In this document: in pieces, positions 1 through 8,635 of the stretch
Layout: every line of letters starts with the position of its first letter
How positions within the stretch are numbered: position 1 is the stretch's first letter
Made by a program: the position numbers and the translations under genes
The notes under the pieces: generated by a model
What the model was told of the DNA's origin: nothing
Seen by the model: only the letters and a program-made list of their open reading frames with translations
The model's database searches: none
Source: Microcoleus sp. AS-A8
Lineage (GTDB): Bacteria > Cyanobacteriota > Cyanobacteriia > Cyanobacteriales > Coleofasciculaceae
Assembly (NCBI GenBank): GCA_039962225.1
Contig: JAMPKV010000019.1
Span: 42,751-106,750 of the forward strand
Direction: 5' to 3'
Length of the DNA: 64,000 nucleotides

Positions 1-2319
1 ATCGCGACTAATGAGGTTAATTTGTCCACCATTAGCAAAGGTTGAAGATGAGTCAATCTGGCTAGTCGTAATGTTGCCGTTGGCGTTGAGGGTAATTCTT
101 CCCCCATTGCCGAAAGAGCTGGCGTCTAGTTTGCCCGCCTGGGTATTGATCGCAGCGCCGCTGGTGAACTCAATAGTGCCCCCGGTGGTAATAGTTGAAC
201 CCGTCACAATGTCGCGCTCAGCAGAAAGCATAACATCGCCAGGAATTCCAGAAATAGTTCCAGAGAGGATAGAACCTCCTGAAGTATCGATTCTCCCTGC
301 CTTGCTGTCGAGCCTAACCTTTCCTGCAACGGCAGAATTAGAGAACGACCAGACCTGACCTGTCGTGATGTCACCAAAAGCAGAAACCTCGATCGCTGCT
401 CCGTTGCCATCGCCCGAACTGGTATTTAAAAAACCAGCTCTCGTGTTTATTCCTCCTAATGTGCTAGTCAAGGAAATTCTATTTCCATTACCTGTAAGAG
501 ATGTAGCAGTAATATCTGCTGTAACAATATCGCCATAAGCATTAAAAATAACTGTCCCTGCGCTTCCCGAACCCGTATTGGAGATTAAAGGGCCTCTCGA
601 AGTATTAATGCTGCCTAGACTACTAGAGAGGAAAATACTACCTCCATTCGCGGTTGCGTTTGTTCCAGCACCCGTTCCAAACGAACCCATCCCAGCAGTA
701 GTAATATTGCCATAAGCGGTAAATGCGATCGCCCCCCCAGTTCTGTTGGGCGCGGAAGAATAGGAGAGTATATTCACAGGACTTGGCGTCGATCCTGTGG
801 TGAAAAATGCTGCCCCCTGCGACGTATCAATCATTCCTGCTGTACTGTTAAGGGAAATACTTCCTCCGTTACCAACCGAAGAAGAGGAGTTAATATTTCC
901 TGTCATAATGTTGCCTACAGCAGACAAAATGATCGAACCACCGTCACTGGTAACAGATGAGGTGTTAAGGTTTCCGACCTGAATACTTCCGCCAGGGAGG
1001 GACGACGAGCCAGAGATTGTAAAGTTGGTTCCCCCTACACCGAGTTGAGGAACATTGGGTGAAGTCACTGATGCTAAGCCAGCCCGTAGAATCAGAGCAC
1101 GAGTGGTGGTTAATGTTGTGAAATCTGGGTCGGTAGTGGGAATATTACCACTAGTGTCTGGACTGTTAATAGTGATGTCTCCCCCACGGATATTACCCAT
1201 GGCTTCTACCTTGAGTGCGGCACCTGTGTAATTGCCAAAAGTGACATCTTGGTTTGACCTGATAATAGGGTCATAGAGACTGATAAAATTTCCGGTACTG
1301 CCTGATAAATTGAGAATTTGGAAACTCCCAGTACTGGAAAAATGGGCATCTCCTGAGATATTCCCATCACTGACTAAGGTAAGGTTTCCGCCACTCTGGA
1401 ATGGTGTTTGAAGATGATTCAATGCCAGAATATCAATACTTTTATTGCCTTGTATGTAGAGGTTGCCCCCTGCCATTGCTACAAAAGGATTGGCTACACT
1501 ATCGCGCACCCGCACAGTATCCTGCGCCAGTAGCCTTAAGTCCCCTGTTGTCCGTAGCTGACTCTCCTCTAAGATGAGATTGTCATTAGCAAAGAGTATT
1601 GCCGTCTGCGCTGTCACATCCCTGACCTGGGTATCCCCGGCTACAGCTTCTACAGTCAATTGCCCTGTGGGTGCTGCCAGTTGTCCCGTACTGGTAACCG
1701 AACCTCCCAATAAAGCTAAATTCTGCCCAACCAACAGATTTCCCCTATTAGTAATGGTTCCCGGTTGATTCGAGCCATACTGCAAACCCAAAGGAACGTT
1801 AATCGTTAGTAATGGGGGTGCTTCTGGGTTCTTGGCACTGAAGCTAAATCCATTGTCAAACACTACACCGTTCGCCGTACTCGCCACAAACGAACCTGCA
1901 ATATCTAGCTTTGCATTTTGTCCAAAGATAATGCCATTGGGATTGAGCAAAAATAGAGAAGCTCCCCCATCCACCCCCAAAGTTCCGAGAATGTTCGAGA
2001 GAGTATTGCCCGTTACGCGCGTCAGAATGTTTTCAATCCCGGATGGATTGGAAAAATAAACTCGCAATCCCTCCCCAACATTGAAGTCTGAAAAGCTATG
2101 GAATAGGTTAACTCCCCGCACTGCCCCACCCTCAATCCGGTCAACCGGAACCCCCTGGACATTAGCGTTAGGTAAAATTACTGAACTTTCAGTACCTAGC
2201 GTGGTATCAGGAGTTATCTGAGCTGAGGTGCGATTACTGAACCCTGTCATGGATTCACCCATCGTTAACCCTACCGCTAAACTCAACCACCAGCCCCGAC
2301 CTTTCCAGCTTTTAGCCAT
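1..2319 (-). CDS. Filamentous haemagglutinin N-terminal domain exoprotein (C-terminus outside window)
   Basis: Reading the minus strand from an ATG at 2319 gives an open frame of 773 codons that runs off the left edge, so the C-terminus is missing. Residues 1-33 form a signal peptide (basic start, hydrophobic core, ending near TSAQ). A haemagglutination-activity (TPS) domain follows at about 34-170, with the family hallmarks DTTLGTESS, DRIEGGAVRGVNLFHSF and LFLLNPNGIIFGQN. The rest is rich in G, S, T and N with recurring ITTA/GNG segments, as expected for a right-handed beta-helix. A GGGGAAAG element lies about 8 bases before the ATG. Family knowledge suggests secretion by a two-partner (Omp85/TpsB-like) pore and a surface or adhesion role; the substrate is unknown. 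It resembles the second exoprotein at 8.6-11.5 kb. Confidence 0.88.
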   Translation of the reverse strand, partial: MAKSWKGRGWWLSLAVGLTMGESMTGFSNRTSAQITPDTTLGTESSVILPNANVQGVPVDRIEGGAVRGVNLFHSFSDFNVGEGLRVYFSNPSGIENILTRVTGNTLSNILGTLGVDGGASLFLLNPNGIIFGQNAKLDIAGSFVASTANGVVFDNGFSFSAKNPEAPPLLTINVPLGLQYGSNQPGTITNRGNLLVGQNLALLGGSVTSTGQLAAPTGQLTVEAVAGDTQVRDVTAQTAILFANDNLILEESQLRTTGDLRLLAQDTVRVRDSVANPFVAMAGGNLYIQGNKSIDILALNHLQTPFQSGGNLTLVSDGNISGDAHFSSTGSFQILNLSGSTGNFISLYDPIIRSNQDVTFGNYTGAALKVEAMGNIRGGDITINSPDTSGNIPTTDPDFTTLTTTRALILRAGLASVTSPNVPQLGVGGTNFTISGSSSLPGGSIQVGNLNTSSVTSDGGSIILSAVGNIMTGNINSSSSVGNGGSISLNSTAGMIDTSQGAAFFTTGSTPSPVNILSYSSAPNRTGGAIAFTAYGNITTAGMGSFGTGAGTNATANGGSIFLSSSLGSINTSRGPLISNTGSGSAGTVIFNAYGDIVTADITATSLTGNGNRISLTSTLGGINTRAGFLNTSSGDGNGAAIEVSAFGDITTGQVWSFSNSAVAGKVRLDSKAGRIDTSGGSILSGTISGIPGDVMLSAERDIVTGSTITTGGTIEFTSGAAINTQAGKLDASSFGNGGRITLNANGNITTSQIDSSSTFANGGQINLISRD

Positions 2320-2782
2320 CACCACTTTCCCCTCTCGCCCCATGTCACTAGAGTGTCAAATCCGTCACTCCCACGCCTGAGTTCACGCTAGCATCCGTAA
2401 ATTTCTAGGTGACTTCCCAGAAATAAATTGTCACAGGAGTCTGGATGACTGAAACGCAGCTAGAGTTTTAGATTTGATTAATTTAGAAATACCTCAAATT
2501 AACAATTTTATTCCTAATATTCCGCACTATGAAAACTTCTCCCAACTGTTAATAAAATGTGCCAAATTTCATTCAAACGAATGACTCCCTTTTTCTCTTC
2601 CCTCAGCGCCCTCTGTGCCTCTGTGGTTCTTTAAAATCTGCGTTATGGAGCAAATCATTATTAACCGTAAATACTTCTCCACAAAAATAATTGCACAAAA
2701 AAACATTCATTTTAATAAGAAAATGGTGAGAACTTATTGTCGTGTTGCACGGGTAAGATGCAGCCAAAAATATAAAACGGTG
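2320..2782. other. Non-coding stretch between exoprotein and cyclase genes
   Basis: About 460 AT-rich bases lie between the start of the exoprotein gene and the end of the cyclase gene. The promoter of the leftward exoprotein gene should lie here, but I see no clear -35/-10 pair. A plus-strand reading frame at 2615-2884 lacks a ribosome binding site and overlaps the cyclase 3' end, so I do not call it. No RNA gene or hairpin terminator is evident. Confidence 0.5.
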
Positions 2783-4807
2783 TCAAGATTGGCTTTCATG
2801 AACCGTAACCGACGAAGATTTTTTCCGCTTCAATCCCACGACTCGATAAACGTCAACCATTTGCTGTTTACCTTTGAGAGCTAACAATCCCCAGGACTCC
2901 ACCTCAAACATCTCTCGCAGATAAACTAAGGTTTCGTAGCCAATCAGGATGCGACAGTTGGTGGGTTGGCGATGTTTTTCACAGCTTTCCAGACGGGAGG
3001 CAATATTAACGCTGTCGCCGATGATGCCGTATTCCAAACGGTCTTTACCACCCAAACTCCCGGCAACAACCGGCCCAGAGAAAATCCCAATCCGCATTTG
3101 AATAATCGGTAAGCCCTGACGCTGCCAGTTTTGGTTCATCTCTTCAAGGCGATGGTTAATGGCGAGGGCACAAGCGACGGCGGATCTAGCGTCTTCTTCC
3201 ACCTCTCTAGTATCTAGGCGACAGGTGGGCACTCCAAATACTGCCATCACCCCATCACCCGTAAACTTGTTGATGATACCCTGACGCTGGATGACTTCTT
3301 GGGTAATAACAGCCAGAAATTCATTTAACCACTCCAGCAACTCTTCAGGGGTCATGGTTTCTGAGATCGTGCTGAAGTCTTTGATGTCAGCAAACATCAG
3401 GGTTGCCGTCAGGCGAATACCCGGTAACTTGCCTGACTTGAGAAGGCGATCGCGTCCTTGCCAAAGCGTTTGTGCAATCTGCGGTGACGTGTTTTGCCCC
3501 AACAGCTTCATCACAATCTTTTGCTTTTGCTGAGCTTGATAGGCTCGATAGCTAACCACAGTACCGGCTGTTAGGACAAATCCTAATGCAGGAGCGGCTA
3601 ACGGCACCCATCCAGCGTTCGTGAATAGATAAAAACAGGTGAATGTGCAAGCCGCCAAACCGAGAGCAGAGCAGATACTCAAGCGTAGAGGATGATAAGT
3701 CACCCGCCCCAAGAGTCCCCCCAATACACTCCAACCCACAATCCAGAGTATCTCTGTCCCTTCTGACCAGAACCAAAACAAAGGCCGAGCTCCCGTCGCT
3801 GCATCAATCAGTTGACTAACCATTTGGCTATGTACTAAAGCCCCAGGCATATTGTGATTTTCTTGGAGGGCGGGGCTATAAGGAGTGGGGAACCTATCTT
3901 TGAGGCTGGGAGCTGTTGAGCCAATGATTACAATTTTGCCTTTCACCCAACTCGGATCGAGCGACCCAGACAAAACTTCGTTCAAAGAGACTTGCTGGAC
4001 TATATTGTTCGCTGAACGGTAGTTCAGTAAGATTTGATAGCCATCGGCTTCAATGGTTTGGTATCCACCCGAATTTTTTTCTAATCGCCCAAATACGGCC
4101 TTTCCCAACTGAGGCAAACCCGGATGGCTTGAGCTATCTTGCAGCGAAATTCCTTGCTGTTCGAGATAGGCCAGAGCCAGACGTAGGGAAAAAGAAAATA
4201 GGGCACCATTTTCGTTTTCTGCAAATAATATATTGCGGCGAACAACTTTATCGGGGTCAATCGGCAAGTCATTAAACCCAACTTGCTCCGGTGGAACTTC
4301 GGGTGGTGCTGTTGTGCCCGTGACGTTGTCAATGTTTTGAATCGCTATTACATTGGGTTGCTTGAGTTGGGCAACCAGTTCATCGTGACCCGGTTCGATG
4401 GGAATATCGCGATACAAATCTAGACCAATGACAGTTGGTTGCATCGCTTGCAGTTTCTGCAACAATTGTGCAACCACTTGGTCGGAAAACGGCCACTTTT
4501 TCTGATCTCGGATATCTTTCTCTGTAATTGTGATTAGGAGAATGCGGGGGTCGGGTACTGCTTGTTTTGACCGCAGACGTACAAAATGGTCAAAGGCAAT
4601 GAGTTCTAGGGGCTGTAATCCACCCAAATGCCTTACTCCCAGTAAGGCGGCTATGATGACCATCATGGAGAAGGACGCTACCATGCCCCGACGCATTAGG
4701 GTTACAGCGCCCATACTGACCCAATCGGGTTTGGAGATACCAACCGTTCGAGCAATGCGGAAGATCATAGATGAGATGATAGATGTCCTAAATTCCCAGC
4801 AGCCCAT
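2783..4807 (-). CDS. CHASE2-domain class III adenylate/guanylate cyclase
   Basis: 674 residues. A membrane segment near residues 43-60 leads into an extracytoplasmic CHASE2 sensor domain (about 60-350, with FDHFVRLR and VIGLDLYRD). Three further membrane segments follow at about 355-435, then a cytoplasmic class III cyclase domain (about 475-655). Visible catalytic elements are the first metal Asp in FADIKDFS, the second in FTGDGVMAVFG, the adenine-contacting Lys just before it (NKFTGD), and the transition-state Asn and Arg in GDSVNIASRLE. The second base-recognition position, commonly Thr or Asp, is Gly here (EYGIIGD), so nucleotide specificity is uncertain, although cAMP is the likely product by family. 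An AGGG element about 7 bases upstream supports the ATG at 4807. It is transcribed alone, in the same direction as the exoprotein gene. Confidence 0.9.
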   Translation of the reverse strand: MGCWEFRTSIISSMIFRIARTVGISKPDWVSMGAVTLMRRGMVASFSMMVIIAALLGVRHLGGLQPLELIAFDHFVRLRSKQAVPDPRILLITITEKDIRDQKKWPFSDQVVAQLLQKLQAMQPTVIGLDLYRDIPIEPGHDELVAQLKQPNVIAIQNIDNVTGTTAPPEVPPEQVGFNDLPIDPDKVVRRNILFAENENGALFSFSLRLALAYLEQQGISLQDSSSHPGLPQLGKAVFGRLEKNSGGYQTIEADGYQILLNYRSANNIVQQVSLNEVLSGSLDPSWVKGKIVIIGSTAPSLKDRFPTPYSPALQENHNMPGALVHSQMVSQLIDAATGARPLFWFWSEGTEILWIVGWSVLGGLLGRVTYHPLRLSICSALGLAACTFTCFYLFTNAGWVPLAAPALGFVLTAGTVVSYRAYQAQQKQKIVMKLLGQNTSPQIAQTLWQGRDRLLKSGKLPGIRLTATLMFADIKDFSTISETMTPEELLEWLNEFLAVITQEVIQRQGIINKFTGDGVMAVFGVPTCRLDTREVEEDARSAVACALAINHRLEEMNQNWQRQGLPIIQMRIGIFSGPVVAGSLGGKDRLEYGIIGDSVNIASRLESCEKHRQPTNCRILIGYETLVYLREMFEVESWGLLALKGKQQMVDVYRVVGLKRKKSSSVTVHESQS

Positions 4808-5401
4808 TCATAGCCCTGACCTAATGCCACTGCAACCCGCCATCAACAGCGCCATCAGCAGCGACGGAGTATGAATGCCCTTGAGAATAGAGGTTTTTCT
4901 GCTCAAGCTTGATGTACCCGTTAACCTCCAGATCAATCTGGCATTTTTTCAGTGGGATAAAACTCCCAGACTCCGTCAGGTTTAGAGCATGAGGGTTTAA
5001 TAAAAGGCGTTGATCGTGATCGATGTGTGATTGGCTACAGTCCAAGAACAAGCTAAACGGCAAAATCGTCAAATCTAGACCACATTATTACATTTTTAGG
5101 ATAGGGGGTGTTACCCCATTGAGTGAAGAGTGGCAACCTAATCAGGATTGACTTTTATTAACTTTCGCAACAGCCCTCACCTTTAGTGTACCCAGACAAA
5201 AATAACTGACCCATCCCCCCTCCTCACTCTCCCACTCCTCTACTGAATGAGGCGTCCCCAAATGCCTGGTGAGAGAGTCATCAAGCTTGCTGAAGATTCT
5301 GGCAAAAGGCTGAATGTTACAAAAATCTGACTTTATAGTGATCGCAATGGCTGGGAGAGTATATATAAGATAGAAAAGGAGACAATTCTTAAAAAATATT
5401 C
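4808..5401. other. Divergent intergenic region (cyclase / BT1 transporter)
   Basis: About 590 bases between two divergent genes, so both promoters should be here. An AT-rich TATATAAGAT block at 5362-5371 is a possible -10 region for the transporter, without a good -35. An AAGGAGA element sits rather far (about 20 bases) before the transporter ATG. A minus-strand frame at 4821-5072 (83 codons) has no recognisable domain and is not called. Confidence 0.4.
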
Positions 5402-6895
5402 ATGATTGCTTCCCAGTCCGGCTTGGACACCTTAAAGGAATCTTTGAAAGAAAAAGTATTCTTTGGCAACGAACCCACATCTGAGTTGATTGCCATCTTA
5501 ATCGTCTATTTTGTCCAGGGTATCCTGGGCTTAGCGCGTCTGGCGGTTAGCTTTTTCCTCAAAGACCAACTGGCATTAAGTCCCGCTCAGGTGGCAGCAC
5601 TGATGGGTATTGCCGCTTTACCCTGGGTGATTAAGCCGTTGTTTGGCTTTCTCTCAGACGGATTACCCCTGTTTGGCTACCGCAGACGCCCCTACCTGAT
5701 TTTATCGGGATTGATGGGCACAGCGGCTTGGCTCAGTCTCGCTACTTTAGTGAATACGGCTTGGGCGGCGACGGGTGCCATTCTCCTGAGTTCTCTATCG
5801 GTCGCCATTAGTGATGTGATTGTAGACTCACTGGTTGTCGAACGGGCGCGGAAAGAATCTCTCAGTGACTCCGGTTCCCTCCAATCTCTCACTTGGGGCG
5901 CATCAGCCGTAGGTGGATTGATAACGGCTTACCTGAGTGGATGGCTGTTGCAGCATTTCAGCAATCAAACCGTCTTCGCGATTACCGCCACTTTTCCCTT
6001 ACTGGTTTCAGCCGTAGCCTGGTTCATTGCGGAAGAATCCGTCAGTTCTCGTCCTGACCCCTCTAAAGTTTGGAACCAAATCAAGCAACTACGGGGTGCG
6101 GTGACGCAAAAAGCTATTTGGTTGCCTACAGCTTTCATCTTCATCTGGCAAGCCACACCCAGCGCGGATTCCGCATTTTTCTATTTCACGACCAATGAGT
6201 TAGGGTTTCAACCCGAATTTTTAGGGCGTGTGCGCTTGGTTACGAGTGTTGCCTCCCTGATTGGCATCTGGTTATTCCAACGCTTTCTCAAGAACCTCCC
6301 CTTCCGCAGCCTCATGGGGTGGACGACGGTAATCTCGTCTGTTTTAGGGATGAGTGCCCTACTTTTGGTTACCCATACCAATCGTACTCTAGGTATTGAC
6401 GATCACTGGTTCAGCTTGGGAGACAGCCTCATCCTCACGGTGATGGGACAGATTGCCTTTATGCCCATTTTGGTACTGTCGGCACGACTTTGCCCAGAGG
6501 GTGTGGAAGCGACTTTATTTGCGCTTTTAATGTCGGTATTTAACTTGGCAGGACTTTTGTCCCATGAACTAGGAGCATTACTCACCCATTGGTTGGGAGT
6601 TACCGAGAGTAACTTTGACAAGCTTTGGCTATTAATTGTGATTACAAATGTCTCCAGTTTATTGCCCCTGCCCTTTTTAGGTTGGCTACCGGCTGCTGAC
6701 CCACAAGCTGAAATTAAAGCCGCCGAAATTCATAAGTCATTGCCACGAGCAGAGCTGTTTGAACATCATTCTCCGGGTTCTATGTCGGAACAACCCTTCC
6801 TACCGGATCTGCTACCCGAATTCATCCGTAATCCCTTAGAGAAACGGCTGAGTAAGAGCATGGCTTCTCAGCCCGTTGAAGACCCTGCTGAATAG
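5402..6895 (+). CDS. Folate/biopterin transporter family (BT1/FBT) MFS protein
   Basis: 497 residues with about twelve hydrophobic membrane segments. The N-terminal half carries the BT1/FBT signatures: VYFVQGILGLARLAVSFFLKD, the segment GIAALPWVIKPLFGFLSDGLPLFGYRRRPYL (quoted in part, residues about 65-95), and DVIVDSLVVERAR near residue 140. The conserved loop GFLSDGLPLFGYRRRPY corresponds to the MFS loop 2-3 motif. Family members in cyanobacteria and plants import folates or pterins across the inner membrane, but substrate cannot be read from sequence. The hydrophilic tail (about 450-497) is variable. It is monocistronic, followed by an inverted-repeat element before the next gene. Confidence 0.9.
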   Translation: MIASQSGLDTLKESLKEKVFFGNEPTSELIAILIVYFVQGILGLARLAVSFFLKDQLALSPAQVAALMGIAALPWVIKPLFGFLSDGLPLFGYRRRPYLILSGLMGTAAWLSLATLVNTAWAATGAILLSSLSVAISDVIVDSLVVERARKESLSDSGSLQSLTWGASAVGGLITAYLSGWLLQHFSNQTVFAITATFPLLVSAVAWFIAEESVSSRPDPSKVWNQIKQLRGAVTQKAIWLPTAFIFIWQATPSADSAFFYFTTNELGFQPEFLGRVRLVTSVASLIGIWLFQRFLKNLPFRSLMGWTTVISSVLGMSALLLVTHTNRTLGIDDHWFSLGDSLILTVMGQIAFMPILVLSARLCPEGVEATLFALLMSVFNLAGLLSHELGALLTHWLGVTESNFDKLWLLIVITNVSSLLPLPFLGWLPAADPQAEIKAAEIHKSLPRAELFEHHSPGSMSEQPFLPDLLPEFIRNPLEKRLSKSMASQPVEDPAE

Positions 6896-6929
6896 TTTGT
6901 TGAGCTTTGGATAAAAATTTCTGTACACC

Positions 6930-7099
6930 GTAGAGATGTATAGCCAGTCTAAATTATTCGTGAAAACTACAAAGGAGAGTAATAGGTAATAGGTAATGGG
7001 TAATTATAACGTTTTACCCATTACCGATAACCCATTACCCAGATCGATAAATAAGTTTCACAATTCATTTAGACTAACTATAGATGGCTACATCTCTAC
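6930..7099. repeat. MITE-like imperfect terminal inverted repeat element
   Basis: A 170-base block in the spacer between two rightward genes. Both ends begin GTAGAGATGTA..GCCA when read inward, followed by AGTCTAAAT and then TGTGAAA or CGTGAAA on each arm, giving arms of about 40 bases with a small indel. The centre holds short tandem units of the TAATAGGTAA/TAATGGGTAA type, themselves partly palindromic with ACCCATTACC. There is no coding capacity. The structure fits a non-autonomous miniature inverted-repeat element; target-site duplication is not obvious. Confidence 0.6.
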
Positions 7100-7139
7100 A
7101 TCCCAAATCAAGATTTTTTAAGTTTTTTACATAAGAAAT

Positions 7140-8630
7140 ATGCAAACTGTACCGACTCAAGAACATTTTTCAGTTCCCGTTTCTGCTCTGCCCTATGAGC
7201 GGAATGATTGGAAAAACGGTTATCAATCCCAGCCCAATGAATATGACTATTGGATTGATGACATCGAAGGCGAGATTTCGGCAGCGCTGCAAGGGACTTT
7301 GTTTCGCAATGGCCCTGGCTTGCTTGATATCAATGGGCAACGGCTGCATCATCCCTTTGATGGAGATGGAATGATTAGTGCGATCGCATTTAATAATGGT
7401 CGTGCTCACTTCCGCAATCGTTTTGTTCGGACTGAGGGTTTTATTGCAGAACAAGAGGCAGGAAAAATCCTCTATCGCGGTGTTTTTGGTACTCAAAAGC
7501 CTGGGGGTTGGTTGGCTAATGCCTTTGATTTTAAACTCAAAAATATTGCCAATACCAATGTTATTTACTGGGGCGGAAAGCTGCTAGCACTATGGGAAGC
7601 GGCTGAACCTTACGGCTTAGACCCGAAGACGCTCAATACGATAGGGATAGACTACCTGGATGGTCTTTTGAAAGAAGGTGAATCGTTTGCGGCTCACCCT
7701 CGGATTGACCCCAGTTGTAACTACAATGCGGGTGAACCGGTTCTAGTTAATTTCGCCATCAAAGCCGGTCTTTCTAGCACCATTATCATTTACGAGTTCG
7801 ACCAATCCGGTAAACTTTTGCGGCGTCAATCGAGAAGTATTCCCGGCTTTGCTTTCATTCATGACTTTGTAATTACACCCAACTACTGCATCTTCTTTCA
7901 AAATGCGGTTAGCTTCAATCCGATTCCCTTCGCCGTCGGATTGCGGGGTGCGGGTGAGTGCGTGAAGTTTGAGCCAGATAAGCCTACCCGAATTGTGGTG
8001 ATTCCTCGTGATGGCAAAGCACCGATGCAACTTTTGGAAACGAAAGCGGGTTTTGTCTTCCACCACGCTAATGCGTTTGAGCAAGATGGCAAGATTTACA
8101 TTGACTCGATTTGCTATGACAAATTGCCTGAGGTTGAACCCGAAAGTGATTTTCGGAACGTGGATTTTGAGGCACTGACACCGGGGCAATTCTGGCGGTT
8201 TACACTCAACTTAAATGAGCAAACCGTGGAACGTCAGCAATTGGAAGAACGCTGCTGTGAGTTTCCCTCCCTGCATCCCAAGAATGTAGGACGCCCCTAT
8301 CGCTATCTGTTCACTGGTGCTGCTCATAATCCGACAGGAAATGCACCCCTACAGGCGATTCTCAAACTGGATGTAACCACAGGGGAACAACAGCTTTGGA
8401 GTGCGGCACCGAAAGGATATGTGAGTGAGCCAATTTTTGTGCCTCGTCCTGATAGTAATCAGGAAGATGAGGGTTGGGTGCTTACGGTAGTTTATGACTC
8501 GACGCGCCATCGGTCTGATGTTGTAATTTTAGACGGTCGCGATCTAAATCGGGGGCCAGTGGCGCGATTGCACTTGAAGCATCACATTCCTTACGGGCTG
8601 CACGGTAGCTGGACACCAAACGTGTTTTAG
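7140..8630 (+). CDS. Carotenoid cleavage oxygenase (apocarotenoid 15,15'-oxygenase type)
   Basis: 496 residues, the usual size for the RPE65/carotenoid oxygenase family. The four Fe(II)-binding histidines sit in recognisable contexts: FAAHPRIDP, FIHDFVIT, FHHANAFEQDG and, near the C-terminus, PYGLHGSW. The N-terminal GTLFRNGPG and HPFDGDGMI motifs of the beta-propeller are also present. Enzymes of this family cleave (apo)carotenoids to aldehydes such as retinal; the nearest characterised type is the soluble cyanobacterial apocarotenoid oxygenase (Diox1/ACO). Exact substrate is inferred only. The gene converges on the exoprotein gene with just 5 bases between their stop codons, so no separate terminator fits between them. 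Confidence 0.93.
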   Translation: MQTVPTQEHFSVPVSALPYERNDWKNGYQSQPNEYDYWIDDIEGEISAALQGTLFRNGPGLLDINGQRLHHPFDGDGMISAIAFNNGRAHFRNRFVRTEGFIAEQEAGKILYRGVFGTQKPGGWLANAFDFKLKNIANTNVIYWGGKLLALWEAAEPYGLDPKTLNTIGIDYLDGLLKEGESFAAHPRIDPSCNYNAGEPVLVNFAIKAGLSSTIIIYEFDQSGKLLRRQSRSIPGFAFIHDFVITPNYCIFFQNAVSFNPIPFAVGLRGAGECVKFEPDKPTRIVVIPRDGKAPMQLLETKAGFVFHHANAFEQDGKIYIDSICYDKLPEVEPESDFRNVDFEALTPGQFWRFTLNLNEQTVERQQLEERCCEFPSLHPKNVGRPYRYLFTGAAHNPTGNAPLQAILKLDVTTGEQQLWSAAPKGYVSEPIFVPRPDSNQEDEGWVLTVVYDSTRHRSDVVILDGRDLNRGPVARLHLKHHIPYGLHGSWTPNVF

Positions 8631-8635
8631 GCCGA

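Noticed and set aside
2615..2884. Plus-strand reading frame of 89 codons
   Set aside because: Overlaps the 3' end of the cyclase on the opposite strand, has no ribosome binding site and no domain.
4821..5072. Minus-strand reading frame of 83 codons upstream of the cyclase
   Set aside because: No recognisable motif, no convincing start signal; composition fits intergenic DNA.
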